Source: CAYGZQ01 sp964354375 [NCBI: uncultured Planctomycetota bacterium]
Lineage (GTDB): Bacteria > JAJVIF01 > JAPKYR01
Length of the DNA stretch: 64,000 bases
Assembly (NCBI GenBank): GCA_964354375.1
Contig: CAYGZQ010000001.1
Location: forward strand, 8,819-72,818
Reading direction: 5' to 3'
Positions 41,479 to 49,950 of this stretch are shown piece after piece; the first letter of the stretch is position 1, and every line of letters starts with the position of its first letter. The notes below the pieces were generated by a model, which did no database searches, was not told the DNA's origin, and was given only the letters and a program-made list of their open reading frames with translations. Made by a program: the position numbers and the translations under genes.

Positions 41479-42630
41479 ATGAACAAGGGAAATTTGCGGC
41501 CCATAGGTCTATACATCCACGTGCCGTTCTGCCGAGCGCGGTGCCTCTACTGCGCGTTCCCTTCGCGTCCAGCGGGACCCTCCATGCAGACCGATTACAC
41601 CGAGCGCCTCACTTGCGAGATCGAAGGCTACTTCGAGAGCAACCCGGGCTACGAAGTGCGGACCGTCTATGTCGGCGGGGGCACGCCCTCCACACTGGGC
41701 ACCGGGGACATAGAGCTATTGCTCGAAACCATCCGACGCATCGCTCCCGCGGCCCTGGAGACGACTTTCGAGGTCAACCCACACCTGGACGATCTGCTCA
41801 AGATCCCGGTCCTCTTGAAAAACGGGGTAAACAGGCTATCGATAGGTGTGCAGAGCTTCGATGATGGGGAGCTGGCTATCGCGGGCCGTCTGCACGACGC
41901 GGGCGAGGCGCGCGAATTCATCGGCGCCTGCCGCGACTACGGATGCAGCAACATGTCCTTCGACCTCATTCACGGACTTCCCGGCCAGACCGTCCAGAGC
42001 TTCGGGATGTCGCTGGAGGAGTCCGTGAAATTCGACCCGGAGCACATGAGCCTGTACGGCCTGTCCGTCGAGTCCGAAAGTCGCCTCGCGCGTCTGCCTG
42101 AGAAGCAGTTTCGAAGCCTGGCGCTTCCGGACGGCGACAACCAGGCCGAGATGTACCATCTTGCCCGCAGACTTCTTGGGGAGGCGGGATACGAGCAGTA
42201 CGAGATCAGTAATTTCGCCAAGCCGGGTTTCTCCTGCCGTCATAACCTCGTTTACTGGTCGGGGGGAGAGTACATGGGATTCGGTCCCGGCGCGACAAGC
42301 TACGTGAACGGAGCGAGGTTCCGCAGGATTTCGGATGTCGACAATTATCTCTCGGCGCAGAGCAACGGCAAGAACACAGTTGAGTTCATGGAGAGCCTGT
42401 CGACGCGACGCGCGGCGGCAGAGGCGCTGGTGATGGGCCTCAGGCTGGCGGAGGGCATCGACCGCCACGGGATCGAGACCCGCTTCGGCATCAAGATCAC
42501 CGACCTCGTCGGCGAGGCCCTCATCAAGTACCAGGAACAGGGGCTTCTCGAAGTCAGCGAGGACACGATACGCCTTACCGACCGCGCTTATTTCATCTCC
42601 AACGCTATCTTCAGGGATTTCATCCAGTAG
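41479..42630 (+). CDS. hemW: HemW, radical SAM heme chaperone
   Basis: A 383-residue radical SAM protein. CRARCLYC (Cys18, Cys22, Cys25) binds the iron-sulfur cluster, followed by YVGGGTPS, FEVNP, RLSIGVQSF and the HemW-type SFDLIHGLPGQ. Residues 300-380 match the HemW C-terminal domain. HemW binds heme and passes it to membrane hemoproteins; it is not a coproporphyrinogen oxidase, as older annotation often says. Its presence fits the heavy heme demand of the cytochrome locus, although it is a common housekeeping gene. The start at 41479 has GGGGAAGAG upstream. Confidence 0.9.
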   Translation: MNKGNLRPIGLYIHVPFCRARCLYCAFPSRPAGPSMQTDYTERLTCEIEGYFESNPGYEVRTVYVGGGTPSTLGTGDIELLLETIRRIAPAALETTFEVNPHLDDLLKIPVLLKNGVNRLSIGVQSFDDGELAIAGRLHDAGEAREFIGACRDYGCSNMSFDLIHGLPGQTVQSFGMSLEESVKFDPEHMSLYGLSVESESRLARLPEKQFRSLALPDGDNQAEMYHLARRLLGEAGYEQYEISNFAKPGFSCRHNLVYWSGGEYMGFGPGATSYVNGARFRRISDVDNYLSAQSNGKNTVEFMESLSTRRAAAEALVMGLRLAEGIDRHGIETRFGIKITDLVGEALIKYQEQGLLEVSEDTIRLTDRAYFISNAIFRDFIQ

Positions 42631-42638
42631 GAAACCGG

Positions 42639-42815
42639 ATGTTCCGCTCCCCTCATCTCATAGCCGCTCTTGTGACAATCGCAGCGGTGATTCTTTTCCT
42701 GGTCCTGCGACCGGTCGCGCATTTCCAGTTCGGGCTGAGGACCTACTGGCCGGGGTTCGTGTGCCTGTATCTCGCGGCGTGGTACTACGCCCGACTGCGC
42801 ATGAGTCGTGGGTAG
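42639..42815 (+). CDS. small two-span membrane protein
   Basis: A 58-residue open frame starting 8 nt after the hemW stop codon. It has two hydrophobic segments (LIAALVTIAAVILFLVL and YWPGFVCLYLAAWYYA) and a basic end. Its close spacing suggests it is translated with hemW. The ribosome binding site is the weak GGAAACCGG. Function unknown. Confidence 0.55.
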   Translation: MFRSPHLIAALVTIAAVILFLVLRPVAHFQFGLRTYWPGFVCLYLAAWYYARLRMSRG

Positions 42816-42917
42816 ATCATTTCGTTAATATATTAACCACCAAGGCACCAAGGACACCAAGAAGAGAGAAGAAGGAAAAGGGTACAAACGGGAGACGGGG
42901 GAGAATTCCGGGCGGGG

Positions 42918-44171
42918 TCACAGAACCATTGTCAGCTCTTCGCCCGATCCAACGGGAACAGTGACGCTCGCAAGGCTCGAATGCCGCTTGACTTCCTCCA
43001 CGTAAAGCCTGAGCTCCTCCCTGTGGCTCGTGACATTGTCCGCGATCAGCAGTCCGCCGCGTCGCAGACGCAACAGGATCGGCTCGAGAAGATCGCCGTA
43101 GAACTCCTTGTCGCAGTCCAGGAAGACCATATCGTATCGGCCTTCGAGACAGGGAAGAACCGCCCGCGCATCGCCTTCGATTATGGTCACCCAGTCCGCT
43201 ACACCGGACCGCTCGTAGGTTTTTCGAGCCATAGCGACCTTCTCAGGATCGATCTCTATCGTTGTCAGGCTTCCGCCGGTTGATTGAAGGGCGCAGGCGA
43301 TCCATGTGCCGGAATAGCCGCTGCTTGTCCCGATCTCCAGCACGCTCTTTGCGCCCATACCCTTGGTGAGAATCCAGAGGAACCTTCCCGTCTCGGGAGG
43401 TATCGCCCACAGGCGGCTACCGGGCAACCTGTCCTCCTCCTGAAGCTCCTCAAGCACGCCGGCCGCCCTGTCTCCGACGATCACGGCGTCCTCCGTTCCC
43501 TCAGGTCCGCAACACGGCTCGGCGAGTTTGCTCGCCAGCACAACGCCCTCGCCCAGCGGAAAGCCCGCGACCGCGGCCGGATGTCTTTGGAACATCTCGC
43601 CGAGAACCGCCTCCGCTGCCTCGCTTGCCTGGAACGTATCGGTGAGAACCACAAGGCCCCCGGGCTCGAGAACATCCCAGCCCAGAGACATCCGCTGCGG
43701 CCAGTCCGGCTCCGTGACGGAAACAACAACCATATCCGCGGACTCCGCCGGCGCTCCCGACGCCTCGACGGCAGGCGGCGCAATCACGCCGCCATGCTCG
43801 CCTCGCGGCCAGAGCGGATCTATCGTCCTGAGTTGAACGTGTGGAGAGAGACGCGCCCTTGAGAGCGAGTTCTGGAGCTTCACCCATCTTCTGGGGTTCG
43901 CCTCCCAAGTCACGACCTCGCCGCCGATCCGGCTTGCAGCGCCCGCCAGCCATATGATGGAGCTTCCCGCGCCTCCCCGCCCGCCCATCTCGATAATCCG
44001 CTTCCGGAGCGTGGACCCGGCCGTGATATAGAGAAAAATCCCCACCTCGTCCGAGATCACGCGGAATCGCTCCCATTCGGGGACGCCCTCGGCGTCCTCG
44101 TCCATCGCTCGGAGTGCGCACTCCTCGATGATCCCTCTGAAATCCGCATGCAGTGAGTGGTCGCCGTTCAT
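42918..44171 (-). CDS. double methyltransferase: degenerate N-terminal half plus class I O-methyltransferase
   Basis: A 417-residue cytoplasmic protein. The C-terminal half (about residues 235-417) is a complete O-methyltransferase of the caffeoyl-CoA/catechol type (PF01596): LEIGTSSGYSGTWIACAL as SAM loop, TTIEIDPEKVAMARKTYERS and MVFLDCDKEFYGDLLEPI. The N-terminal half (about 1-225) has the same overall fold (EMGGRGGAGSSIIWLAGA, VTWEANPRRWVKLQNSLS, GGLVVLTDTF), but its motifs are changed, so it may only bind SAM or the partner domain. The ribosome binding site is weak. The substrate is unknown. Confidence 0.8.
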   Translation of the reverse strand: MNGDHSLHADFRGIIEECALRAMDEDAEGVPEWERFRVISDEVGIFLYITAGSTLRKRIIEMGGRGGAGSSIIWLAGAASRIGGEVVTWEANPRRWVKLQNSLSRARLSPHVQLRTIDPLWPRGEHGGVIAPPAVEASGAPAESADMVVVSVTEPDWPQRMSLGWDVLEPGGLVVLTDTFQASEAAEAVLGEMFQRHPAAVAGFPLGEGVVLASKLAEPCCGPEGTEDAVIVGDRAAGVLEELQEEDRLPGSRLWAIPPETGRFLWILTKGMGAKSVLEIGTSSGYSGTWIACALQSTGGSLTTIEIDPEKVAMARKTYERSGVADWVTIIEGDARAVLPCLEGRYDMVFLDCDKEFYGDLLEPILLRLRRGGLLIADNVTSHREELRLYVEEVKRHSSLASVTVPVGSGEELTMVL

Positions 44172-44280
44172 GACTCGATCGCCGATGTCGCCGCGTACGC
44201 AAGATGATATACTACGCGGGATCTCTCCGTACTATTGCCTTCAGGACTATTCTACTTCTGTGAACCTTAGGATTCCACAA

Positions 44281-46185
44281 ATGCCCAGAATGATCGCTGC
44301 GATTTCGGCAATTTTGGCTTTTCTGGCCATGTCGTTGTGCGCAGGTTCACAGGACCCGTCGCCGACCGCGGGTCTCACCACCTGCTCCCCGCAGCGTCCC
44401 GATCCCGAAAGGCTCGCAGCGGATGTCTTCTATCTCGCGTCGGATGAGCTCGAAGGCCGTATGGCCGGGTCGCCGGGAGCGCGACTTGCCGCCGAGTACA
44501 TCGCCGATCAGTTCTCTTTTATCGGACTTGTGCCGCCCGACCTGGCGCGATCAGATTACTTCCAGGAATTCTCAGTGATGGCCGATGCTCGATGGGGAGA
44601 GAATAACCACCTGGAAATCTCCACGCCGGATCTCAAAAAGGAAATGGTCATAGGGCAGGACTACGCCACTTTGTCCCTGTCGGCGAACGGGTCCGCAGCG
44701 GGCGATGTGGTTTTCGCAGGATACGGGATCACCGAGACCGAGTATCAATGGGACGATTACGCAGGCATCGACGCGAAAGGCAAGATCGTCCTCTGCCTCA
44801 GGGGAGAGCCCCGGGAGAACGATCCCGACTGCATCTTCAACGGCGTCAATCCCACGTACTGCTCAAGCCTTCGATGGAAGGTCCTGAATGCATGGAACCA
44901 TGGTGCGCTTGCGCTGATTGTCGTCACCGGTCCCAACAACATTCCTGAAGGACAGGAAGACAGGTTGATCGACATTCGCGGGGTGCCGAAATTTGGACAG
45001 GCCGAGATCCCGGTGGTCCAGGTGAGCCAGGACGCAGCCGCGCTTCTCTGGAGCACTATGGATGCGCCGCTGGGGATGTACCAGGCGGAGATGGATCGCG
45101 ACAGGATGCCTTTCGGGACCGTCCTGCAGGGCATCGGTGTCTCGCTCACGACGGAAGTCGAGAGGACCGCGCAGCCGGCCTGGAATGTCGCGGGGATTCT
45201 TTTGGGAAGCGACCCCGATCTTGCAGGACAGTACGTCATCATAGGCGCTCACTACGATCACATCGGATGGGGCGAGGTCGGCAGCCGGTACGAGGGCCCG
45301 GATCGACAGATTCACAACGGCGCGGACGACAACGCCTCGGGAGTATCCGGCGTACTGGAGCTGGCAAGGCTTTTTGCATCCGCGCCCCAAAGACCCTCCC
45401 GCAGCATCCTGTTCATATGCTTCTCCGCTGAAGAGATCGGACTTCTCGGGTCGCACGCCTATCTCGCAAACCCGCTCGTACCGCTCGACGGCACCGTGGC
45501 CATGATCAACATGGACATGATCGGGAGGATCGCTCCCGGTCAGGACGGGGTCCCCGTGTGCACGATACAGGGAACCGGCAGCGCGCTCGAATGGGCCGAC
45601 ATCGTCCCGAATTTCACTCCCGACGGGGCGGTCAGGTTGATCGGGGTCTCGAATCCCATCGGCGGAAGCGACTACATCAACTTCTTCAACGCGGGCATCC
45701 CGGCTCTGAATTTTTTCTCCGGAGTGCATGAGGACTACAACATGCCTACGGACGACGCGGAGAAGATCAACTACGCAGGCATGGCCTCGCTGCTCGGCGC
45801 TGTGTGCGAGATCGCCGAAAGAACCGCCGATCTCCCTGCGAAGCTGACATTCAGGCAAACGGAAAATCCGCCCGTGGAGCCGCCCGACGAAGGTCAGACG
45901 GGACCATCGTACAGCGTGTACCTGGGCACTGTGCCCGATTTCACCCGGACCGAGGGCGGGTTCTGGATTTCGGACGTGCGCGAGGGAAGTCCCGCGGCGG
46001 AGGGCGGCCTGAAGGGGGGAGATCAGATCATCAAGGTGGGAGATTACGAGGTCAGCGACATCCAGACCTACACGGCGGCGCTGGGCGAGTACAAACCCGG
46101 CGATACGGTAGTGATTGTCGTGAAGAGGGACGGAGAAGAGCTCAACCTGACGGTCACATTCGGGTCCAGGGACGCATCCCGGTAG
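44281..46185 (+). CDS. M28-family zinc aminopeptidase with PA and PDZ domains
   Basis: A 634-residue exported peptidase. A signal sequence (residues 3-20) is followed by a short linker, an N-terminal peptidase part interrupted by a PA-like insert (about 100-270), the M28 core and a PDZ domain (about 550-634: GFWISDVREGSPAAEGGLKG). Zinc ligands are visible: GAHYDH, GADDNASG, SAEEIGLLGS, INMDMIGR and GVHEDYNMP. Such enzymes trim N-terminal residues from peptides outside the cytoplasm; the PDZ domain probably presents or holds substrates. The ATG at 44281 is the one that gives a normal signal peptide. Confidence 0.9.
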   Translation: MPRMIAAISAILAFLAMSLCAGSQDPSPTAGLTTCSPQRPDPERLAADVFYLASDELEGRMAGSPGARLAAEYIADQFSFIGLVPPDLARSDYFQEFSVMADARWGENNHLEISTPDLKKEMVIGQDYATLSLSANGSAAGDVVFAGYGITETEYQWDDYAGIDAKGKIVLCLRGEPRENDPDCIFNGVNPTYCSSLRWKVLNAWNHGALALIVVTGPNNIPEGQEDRLIDIRGVPKFGQAEIPVVQVSQDAAALLWSTMDAPLGMYQAEMDRDRMPFGTVLQGIGVSLTTEVERTAQPAWNVAGILLGSDPDLAGQYVIIGAHYDHIGWGEVGSRYEGPDRQIHNGADDNASGVSGVLELARLFASAPQRPSRSILFICFSAEEIGLLGSHAYLANPLVPLDGTVAMINMDMIGRIAPGQDGVPVCTIQGTGSALEWADIVPNFTPDGAVRLIGVSNPIGGSDYINFFNAGIPALNFFSGVHEDYNMPTDDAEKINYAGMASLLGAVCEIAERTADLPAKLTFRQTENPPVEPPDEGQTGPSYSVYLGTVPDFTRTEGGFWISDVREGSPAAEGGLKGGDQIIKVGDYEVSDIQTYTAALGEYKPGDTVVIVVKRDGEELNLTVTFGSRDASR

Positions 46186-46215
46186 CCGGATCGACGCTTT
46201 CAGTCCAATGATCGC

Positions 46216-46806
46216 TCAGTTACCGGTCGGTCCAGGCATTTCGGCGGCCTGCACCAGGACGTTCTTCGTGTAAATATCGCCCTGCTTGTTCCGAGCGGTG
46301 ATCATGATGCCCCAGTCGCCCCAGCTTTGGCTGAAGAACGTGAACGTGTACGGAATGCGCACCTGGTATCCGGAGAGCTCGCCCTCGCGCGGGATGTCCA
46401 CAGGTGCGGCGCTGGTGATGTTGTAGTACGCGAGCTCCGACGTAGTGGACGTGATCAGGAACTCGATTTGCGTTTGCACCCCGTCGAGCACTTCGAGGGG
46501 AAGATTGGGGTCAATCTTCGCGCCGTTGAGATACACCTGGACATCGGTCACTGAGGCCTGGTAAGCCGGGTTGGTGGGTGGCCCTCCACTCCCGCTGTTG
46601 TTGCCCGTCTGACCGCCGCCGGTATTTTGACCGGTCGGCTCTTCAGTCGTGTCGGCTTTCTCCCAGTCGGCGTCGGGGACTATCACCCTGCCTCCGGGTT
46701 CCGAATTGGTATCGGTGGTTTCCTTGTCGCCCACGCAGCCGACGAGCGTCACGGCGAGAACAACGAAACCAGCAAGGAATGCCATAAGAAGGATCTTTCT
46801 CAACAT
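46216..46806 (-). CDS. lipoprotein of unknown function
   Basis: A 196-residue lipoprotein (VTLVGC lipobox near residue 23) with a disordered, Gly/Asn/Thr-rich linker (about 27-75) and a beta-sandwich-like C-terminal domain (about 80-190: ASVTDVQVYLNGAKIDPN, YQVRIPYTFTFFSQSWGDWG). AGGAGG precedes the ATG at 46806. The 3' end faces the M28 peptidase gene, with 30 bp between the two stops. No known domain was recognised; the sandwich is of the kind used for binding. Confidence 0.75.
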   Translation of the reverse strand: MLRKILLMAFLAGFVVLAVTLVGCVGDKETTDTNSEPGGRVIVPDADWEKADTTEEPTGQNTGGGQTGNNSGSGGPPTNPAYQASVTDVQVYLNGAKIDPNLPLEVLDGVQTQIEFLITSTTSELAYYNITSAAPVDIPREGELSGYQVRIPYTFTFFSQSWGDWGIMITARNKQGDIYTKNVLVQAAEMPGPTGN

Positions 46807-46911
46807 CGTTAGCACCTCCTGATAGTGCCGTTCGACCTTGATTTTACCAGATGACCGGAGATTGTGCACATCGAACGCGGCATGCTCTCTCAGACCGCAA
46901 TTCGTGGCGGT

Positions 46912-46940
46912 TTGTTCACTCAAAACGGCTCTGGTAGAAT
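46912..46940 (+). promoter_or_regulatory. sigma70-type promoter with extended -10
   Basis: TTGTTC (46912-46917), 17-bp spacer, TAGAAT (46935-46940) preceded by TGG. The predicted start of RNA is only a few bases before the ATG at 46953, and no Shine-Dalgarno sequence is present. Confidence 0.6.
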
Positions 46941-46952
46941 GGACCAATCCCG

Positions 46953-48353
46953 ATGTCCAGCAGACCCGACAAACCCCCTCCCAGCATCACGTTCGGCGAC
47001 AGCGCCCTTGTCGCCCTTCGCGCGGCGCAGACAGCCCTTCTGCAGCGACATTTCGATCCCTTTCCAAAGCCCCTCGCCGTCCGAATCGTCGCAAGGCTCC
47101 TCAACAAACTCCCGGTCGGGACGCGCATTCGGATCGCCGACCGGATAAGCGCGTCCATCGGGCATCCCGCAAAGGAATTCAAGGACATAGACCCGGAGAA
47201 GGCAGCGCAATGGGCAGTGGCAGGGTATCCTGCCGACAAATACCCCGGAGTCATTCTCGGAGCGCCGGGACTGGCGGTCACTTTCCTGAGCGCATTGACG
47301 GGGTACCCATATCTTCCGCAGCCGTTTCTTTTCAACTCAAGGCGCGACATGGACCTCGACCACGCGCAGGGATACCTGGATGCCGGACGAGAGCTCGTCA
47401 CGCCGCTTCTCGAAAAATTCCGCTCGATCGAGGCAACCATTCATTTTGACCCGGTGCACGATCGATTTTTGATCGGGAGGGTCGTGTTCGTACGCATCAA
47501 GCTTCTTGATCTCCCGGCGGCGTACAGGGCTTTCATCCAGCGGAAACTGGCGCCAGGCTCGCCTGTGATTCTTCTGGACTGCAAGTACTCATGGCTGAGG
47601 GCGGAGGTCTCGAAACGCCTTTTCTTCCAGCTTGGCGGGCTGGGCGGGTTTTCGCCGACCGAGTACATCGACGAAATCCCGACGCTGGTCGAATACCGCG
47701 AACGCTGGGGCGCCTCCCCCGACGCGAGCTGGAGGATCGATCACGCGTTTGCCCCGGGTCCCGAGAGCGAGTGGGGATCGACCGGGTCCTTCCTGGATCA
47801 AGCCGAGGAGTTCTCGCGCTCGCTGGGTCACACGGCGTTGAGGGTAACCCACCGTCATCCAGGCGACCTCTCGCGCGGCGTATTCCACCTCTTCAGGCGG
47901 ACATGGCAGGGCTCCTCAAAGCCGACGAACGTCTATATCGCGCTCTTCACGAATACCGAGCCCAGGTTCCCGATCGTGACCGGATGCCTCCCCATCTGGC
48001 TTCCGTTTCACACCCAGGAGAATGCCCAGTTGGTCGATGAGATTCTGAACGACTGGCGCGGTGGCTCTCCGGGCAGAAAAGCCGAGGGAACCGCGTACGT
48101 AACCATGCACCCCTCGTTCTGCGACCCTCCGGACATCGCCCATCTGGAGACCTGGCGCGATCTTCTCGGCAAGTACTTCGAGCATGTCCATTTCCCCGGG
48201 ACCGACCCCGCCCGGTACCCGTCCGATCTGGGCAACTACGTCGCCATGTACCCGGACCTCGTCAGGATCGCCAATCGGTCGAAATTCCCCGGATCGCCCT
48301 TCTCGGTCCCGACTCTCACCGACCTCCAGCAGACACTTCCGCAGAACTCTTGA
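46953..48353 (+). CDS. protein of unknown function, 466 aa
   Basis: A 466-residue cytoplasmic protein without signal or membrane segments. It reads as one globular alpha/beta protein, with notable stretches DLDHAQGYLDAGRELVTPLL, ATIHFDPVHDRFLIGRVVF, SRSLGHTALRVTHRHPG and FTNTEPRFPIVTGCLP. No family or catalytic motif is recognised. The start at 46953 fits the promoter directly upstream, which would give an almost leaderless messenger. A large perfect inverted repeat lies 70 bp after its stop. Confidence 0.7.
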   Translation: MSSRPDKPPPSITFGDSALVALRAAQTALLQRHFDPFPKPLAVRIVARLLNKLPVGTRIRIADRISASIGHPAKEFKDIDPEKAAQWAVAGYPADKYPGVILGAPGLAVTFLSALTGYPYLPQPFLFNSRRDMDLDHAQGYLDAGRELVTPLLEKFRSIEATIHFDPVHDRFLIGRVVFVRIKLLDLPAAYRAFIQRKLAPGSPVILLDCKYSWLRAEVSKRLFFQLGGLGGFSPTEYIDEIPTLVEYRERWGASPDASWRIDHAFAPGPESEWGSTGSFLDQAEEFSRSLGHTALRVTHRHPGDLSRGVFHLFRRTWQGSSKPTNVYIALFTNTEPRFPIVTGCLPIWLPFHTQENAQLVDEILNDWRGGSPGRKAEGTAYVTMHPSFCDPPDIAHLETWRDLLGKYFEHVHFPGTDPARYPSDLGNYVAMYPDLVRIANRSKFPGSPFSVPTLTDLQQTLPQNS

Positions 48354-48422
48354 CAGCAGGGGCAGCGCCCCTGATGACCCCGAGTCGAACCGGCGGCTCA
48401 GGAATGGCCCATTAGGGCTCAT

Positions 48423-48493
48423 CTGTGGGGCAGGCTTTCCAGCCTGCCATCCCGAACTTCCCAAAGCGGCAGGCTGGAAAGCCTGCCCCACAG
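48423..48493. repeat. perfect 26-bp inverted repeat
   Basis: Arms 48423-48448 and 48468-48493 are exact complements around a 19-nt loop; the arm includes GGGGCAGGCTTTCCAGCCTG. There is no T run. It lies between two plus-strand genes and could fold in RNA or be a mobile hairpin. Confidence 0.9.
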
Positions 48494-48594
48494 AAGGGTC
48501 TCTATTCTACCCCTGAAGCCGGTTAAACAATCCCCCCTCCGATTTGGATACTACTTGTAGACGACGAAAGCCGTCCGGAATGGTTGAGGAAGGT

Positions 48595-49773
48595 ATGAAG
48601 AAACAACCAAGGCTACCCAACAGGGTTATGGGAGAACGTGCAAACACGCCGGTACACGCGGAGGTCCGCGTACTGGCGGAGCTGATCGATTTCGCAACCC
48701 GACTGAACTCGTCGGGGTCACTTGAGAACCTCCTGTCGAGTTTCTCGTTGAGCCTTGGAGATATCTGGGGCGGCGCGGGAATCAGGGTGTGCGCAGTGGA
48801 CCAGGATGCAGGGCTCCTCATCCCACTTCACACCTATTCGGCGATGAACCCGATCCCGATGCAGGGAAGCCTCTTCGGAACCGTCATCAGGAGCGGGAGA
48901 TGTACTCTGGTGCCGGACCTGGATCGTAGTGCCGCCTACATCCGTGGAAGAGAAGCCCCTCCGGGTCTGTTATGGCAGAGCGCAATCGTCTGCCCCATAC
49001 CACCCTGCACGCGGCCCAGTCACGTAGTGGGAGTTTTCCTTCCGGCCGGCAGGTCGGTCGGACCTGCGGATGTAACACTGCTTGAACGGGCGGTCTCTCT
49101 TCTTGAGCCGCTTCTGGAGCGATGGAGATCGCAGGAAGTCCAGCTGGAGGCGTTCAAAGCCATCTCGCATGCGATCGCGGCGGCGGTTGATGCGCGCGAC
49201 CCTCACTTGGTCGGACACGGAGAGCGGGTCAGCGAATTCGCCCAGGCGACCGGTCGTGTCCACGGCCTGGAGCCCGGATTTATCGACAGGCTCGCGCTGG
49301 CGGGGCTTCTGCACGATGTGGGACGGCTCGGCATTCCGGAATCGATCCTTTCGAAACCCGGACCGCTGACGCCCGATGAATTCCGCGTGATTCGCGCTCA
49401 TTCCGATTTGTCGGTCCGATTCCTTGAGAAGGTGGACTACCTGTCGGACGTTTTCAGCGCGATACGTCACCACCACGAGAGATTCGACGGTGGCGGCTAT
49501 CCGGACGGTCTCGAGGGCGAGGACATACCCCTGGGCGCGAGAATTCTCGCGGTCGCGGACGCTTTCGACGCGATGACGTCGCCAAGACCCTTCCGCGACG
49601 CCATGAGCGATGCCGATGCCCTTCGCGAGCTGCACAGCCAGAAAGGCGGGCAGTTCGATCCCATCCTCGTCGAGTCGCTCGCAAGGGCTTATGAGGAGAA
49701 GATGATCCTCTCGCAGAATGTCCTCAAGGCTGACGACCCCCTCGCCAGCTTGCGCGATTTTAGAAAAACATAA
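48595..49773 (+). CDS. GAF-HD-GYP protein, likely c-di-GMP phosphodiesterase
   Basis: A 392-residue cytoplasmic protein. Residues of about 15-180 form a GAF-like sensor domain. Residues of about 190-350 form an HD-GYP domain with LLHDVGRLGIPESIL, AIRHHHERFDGGGYPDG (containing GYP) and GARILAVADAFDAMTS. The metal and substrate residues are present, so breakdown of c-di-GMP is expected. GAGGAAGGT directly precedes the ATG at 48595; ATG 48580 and TTG 48544 are other possible starts. It may be linked with the c-di-GMP-binding type domain of the ATPase at 39520. Confidence 0.87.
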   Translation: MKKQPRLPNRVMGERANTPVHAEVRVLAELIDFATRLNSSGSLENLLSSFSLSLGDIWGGAGIRVCAVDQDAGLLIPLHTYSAMNPIPMQGSLFGTVIRSGRCTLVPDLDRSAAYIRGREAPPGLLWQSAIVCPIPPCTRPSHVVGVFLPAGRSVGPADVTLLERAVSLLEPLLERWRSQEVQLEAFKAISHAIAAAVDARDPHLVGHGERVSEFAQATGRVHGLEPGFIDRLALAGLLHDVGRLGIPESILSKPGPLTPDEFRVIRAHSDLSVRFLEKVDYLSDVFSAIRHHHERFDGGGYPDGLEGEDIPLGARILAVADAFDAMTSPRPFRDAMSDADALRELHSQKGGQFDPILVESLARAYEEKMILSQNVLKADDPLASLRDFRKT

Positions 49774-49817
49774 GCAAGTCGGTATTTCTCACCCAGTCCA
49801 TTTGGCGATGTCGGCAG

Positions 49818-49884
49818 GACCTCACCCCTGCGCCCCTCTCCATCCGCCGTGGCGGATGGAGAGGGGGGCTAGGGGGGTGAGGTC
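49818..49884. repeat. 67-bp near-perfect palindrome
   Basis: Arms of about 32 bp (GACCTCACCCCTGCGCCCCT... against its complement) meet at a 2-nt centre inside CATCCGCC-GT-GGCGGATG, with a few mismatches in the outer arms. It lies between the HD-GYP gene and the PPC-domain gene. Confidence 0.85.
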
Positions 49885-49950
49885 CTTCTTTGCACCTTCC
49901 CCTCCCGTCTGATAACATCACATCAGCCGAAACAACATACGGAGCACGAC

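Noticed and set aside
41479-42630. Annotation of the radical SAM gene as coproporphyrinogen III oxidase HemN
   Set aside because: Length and motif set fit HemW, which is a heme chaperone; HemN proteins are longer and have a different N-terminal part.
42835-42875. ACCACCAAGGCACCAAGGACACCAAG as a repeat array
   Set aside because: It is only a short, imperfect run of CACCAAGG-like units between two genes, too small to support a feature.
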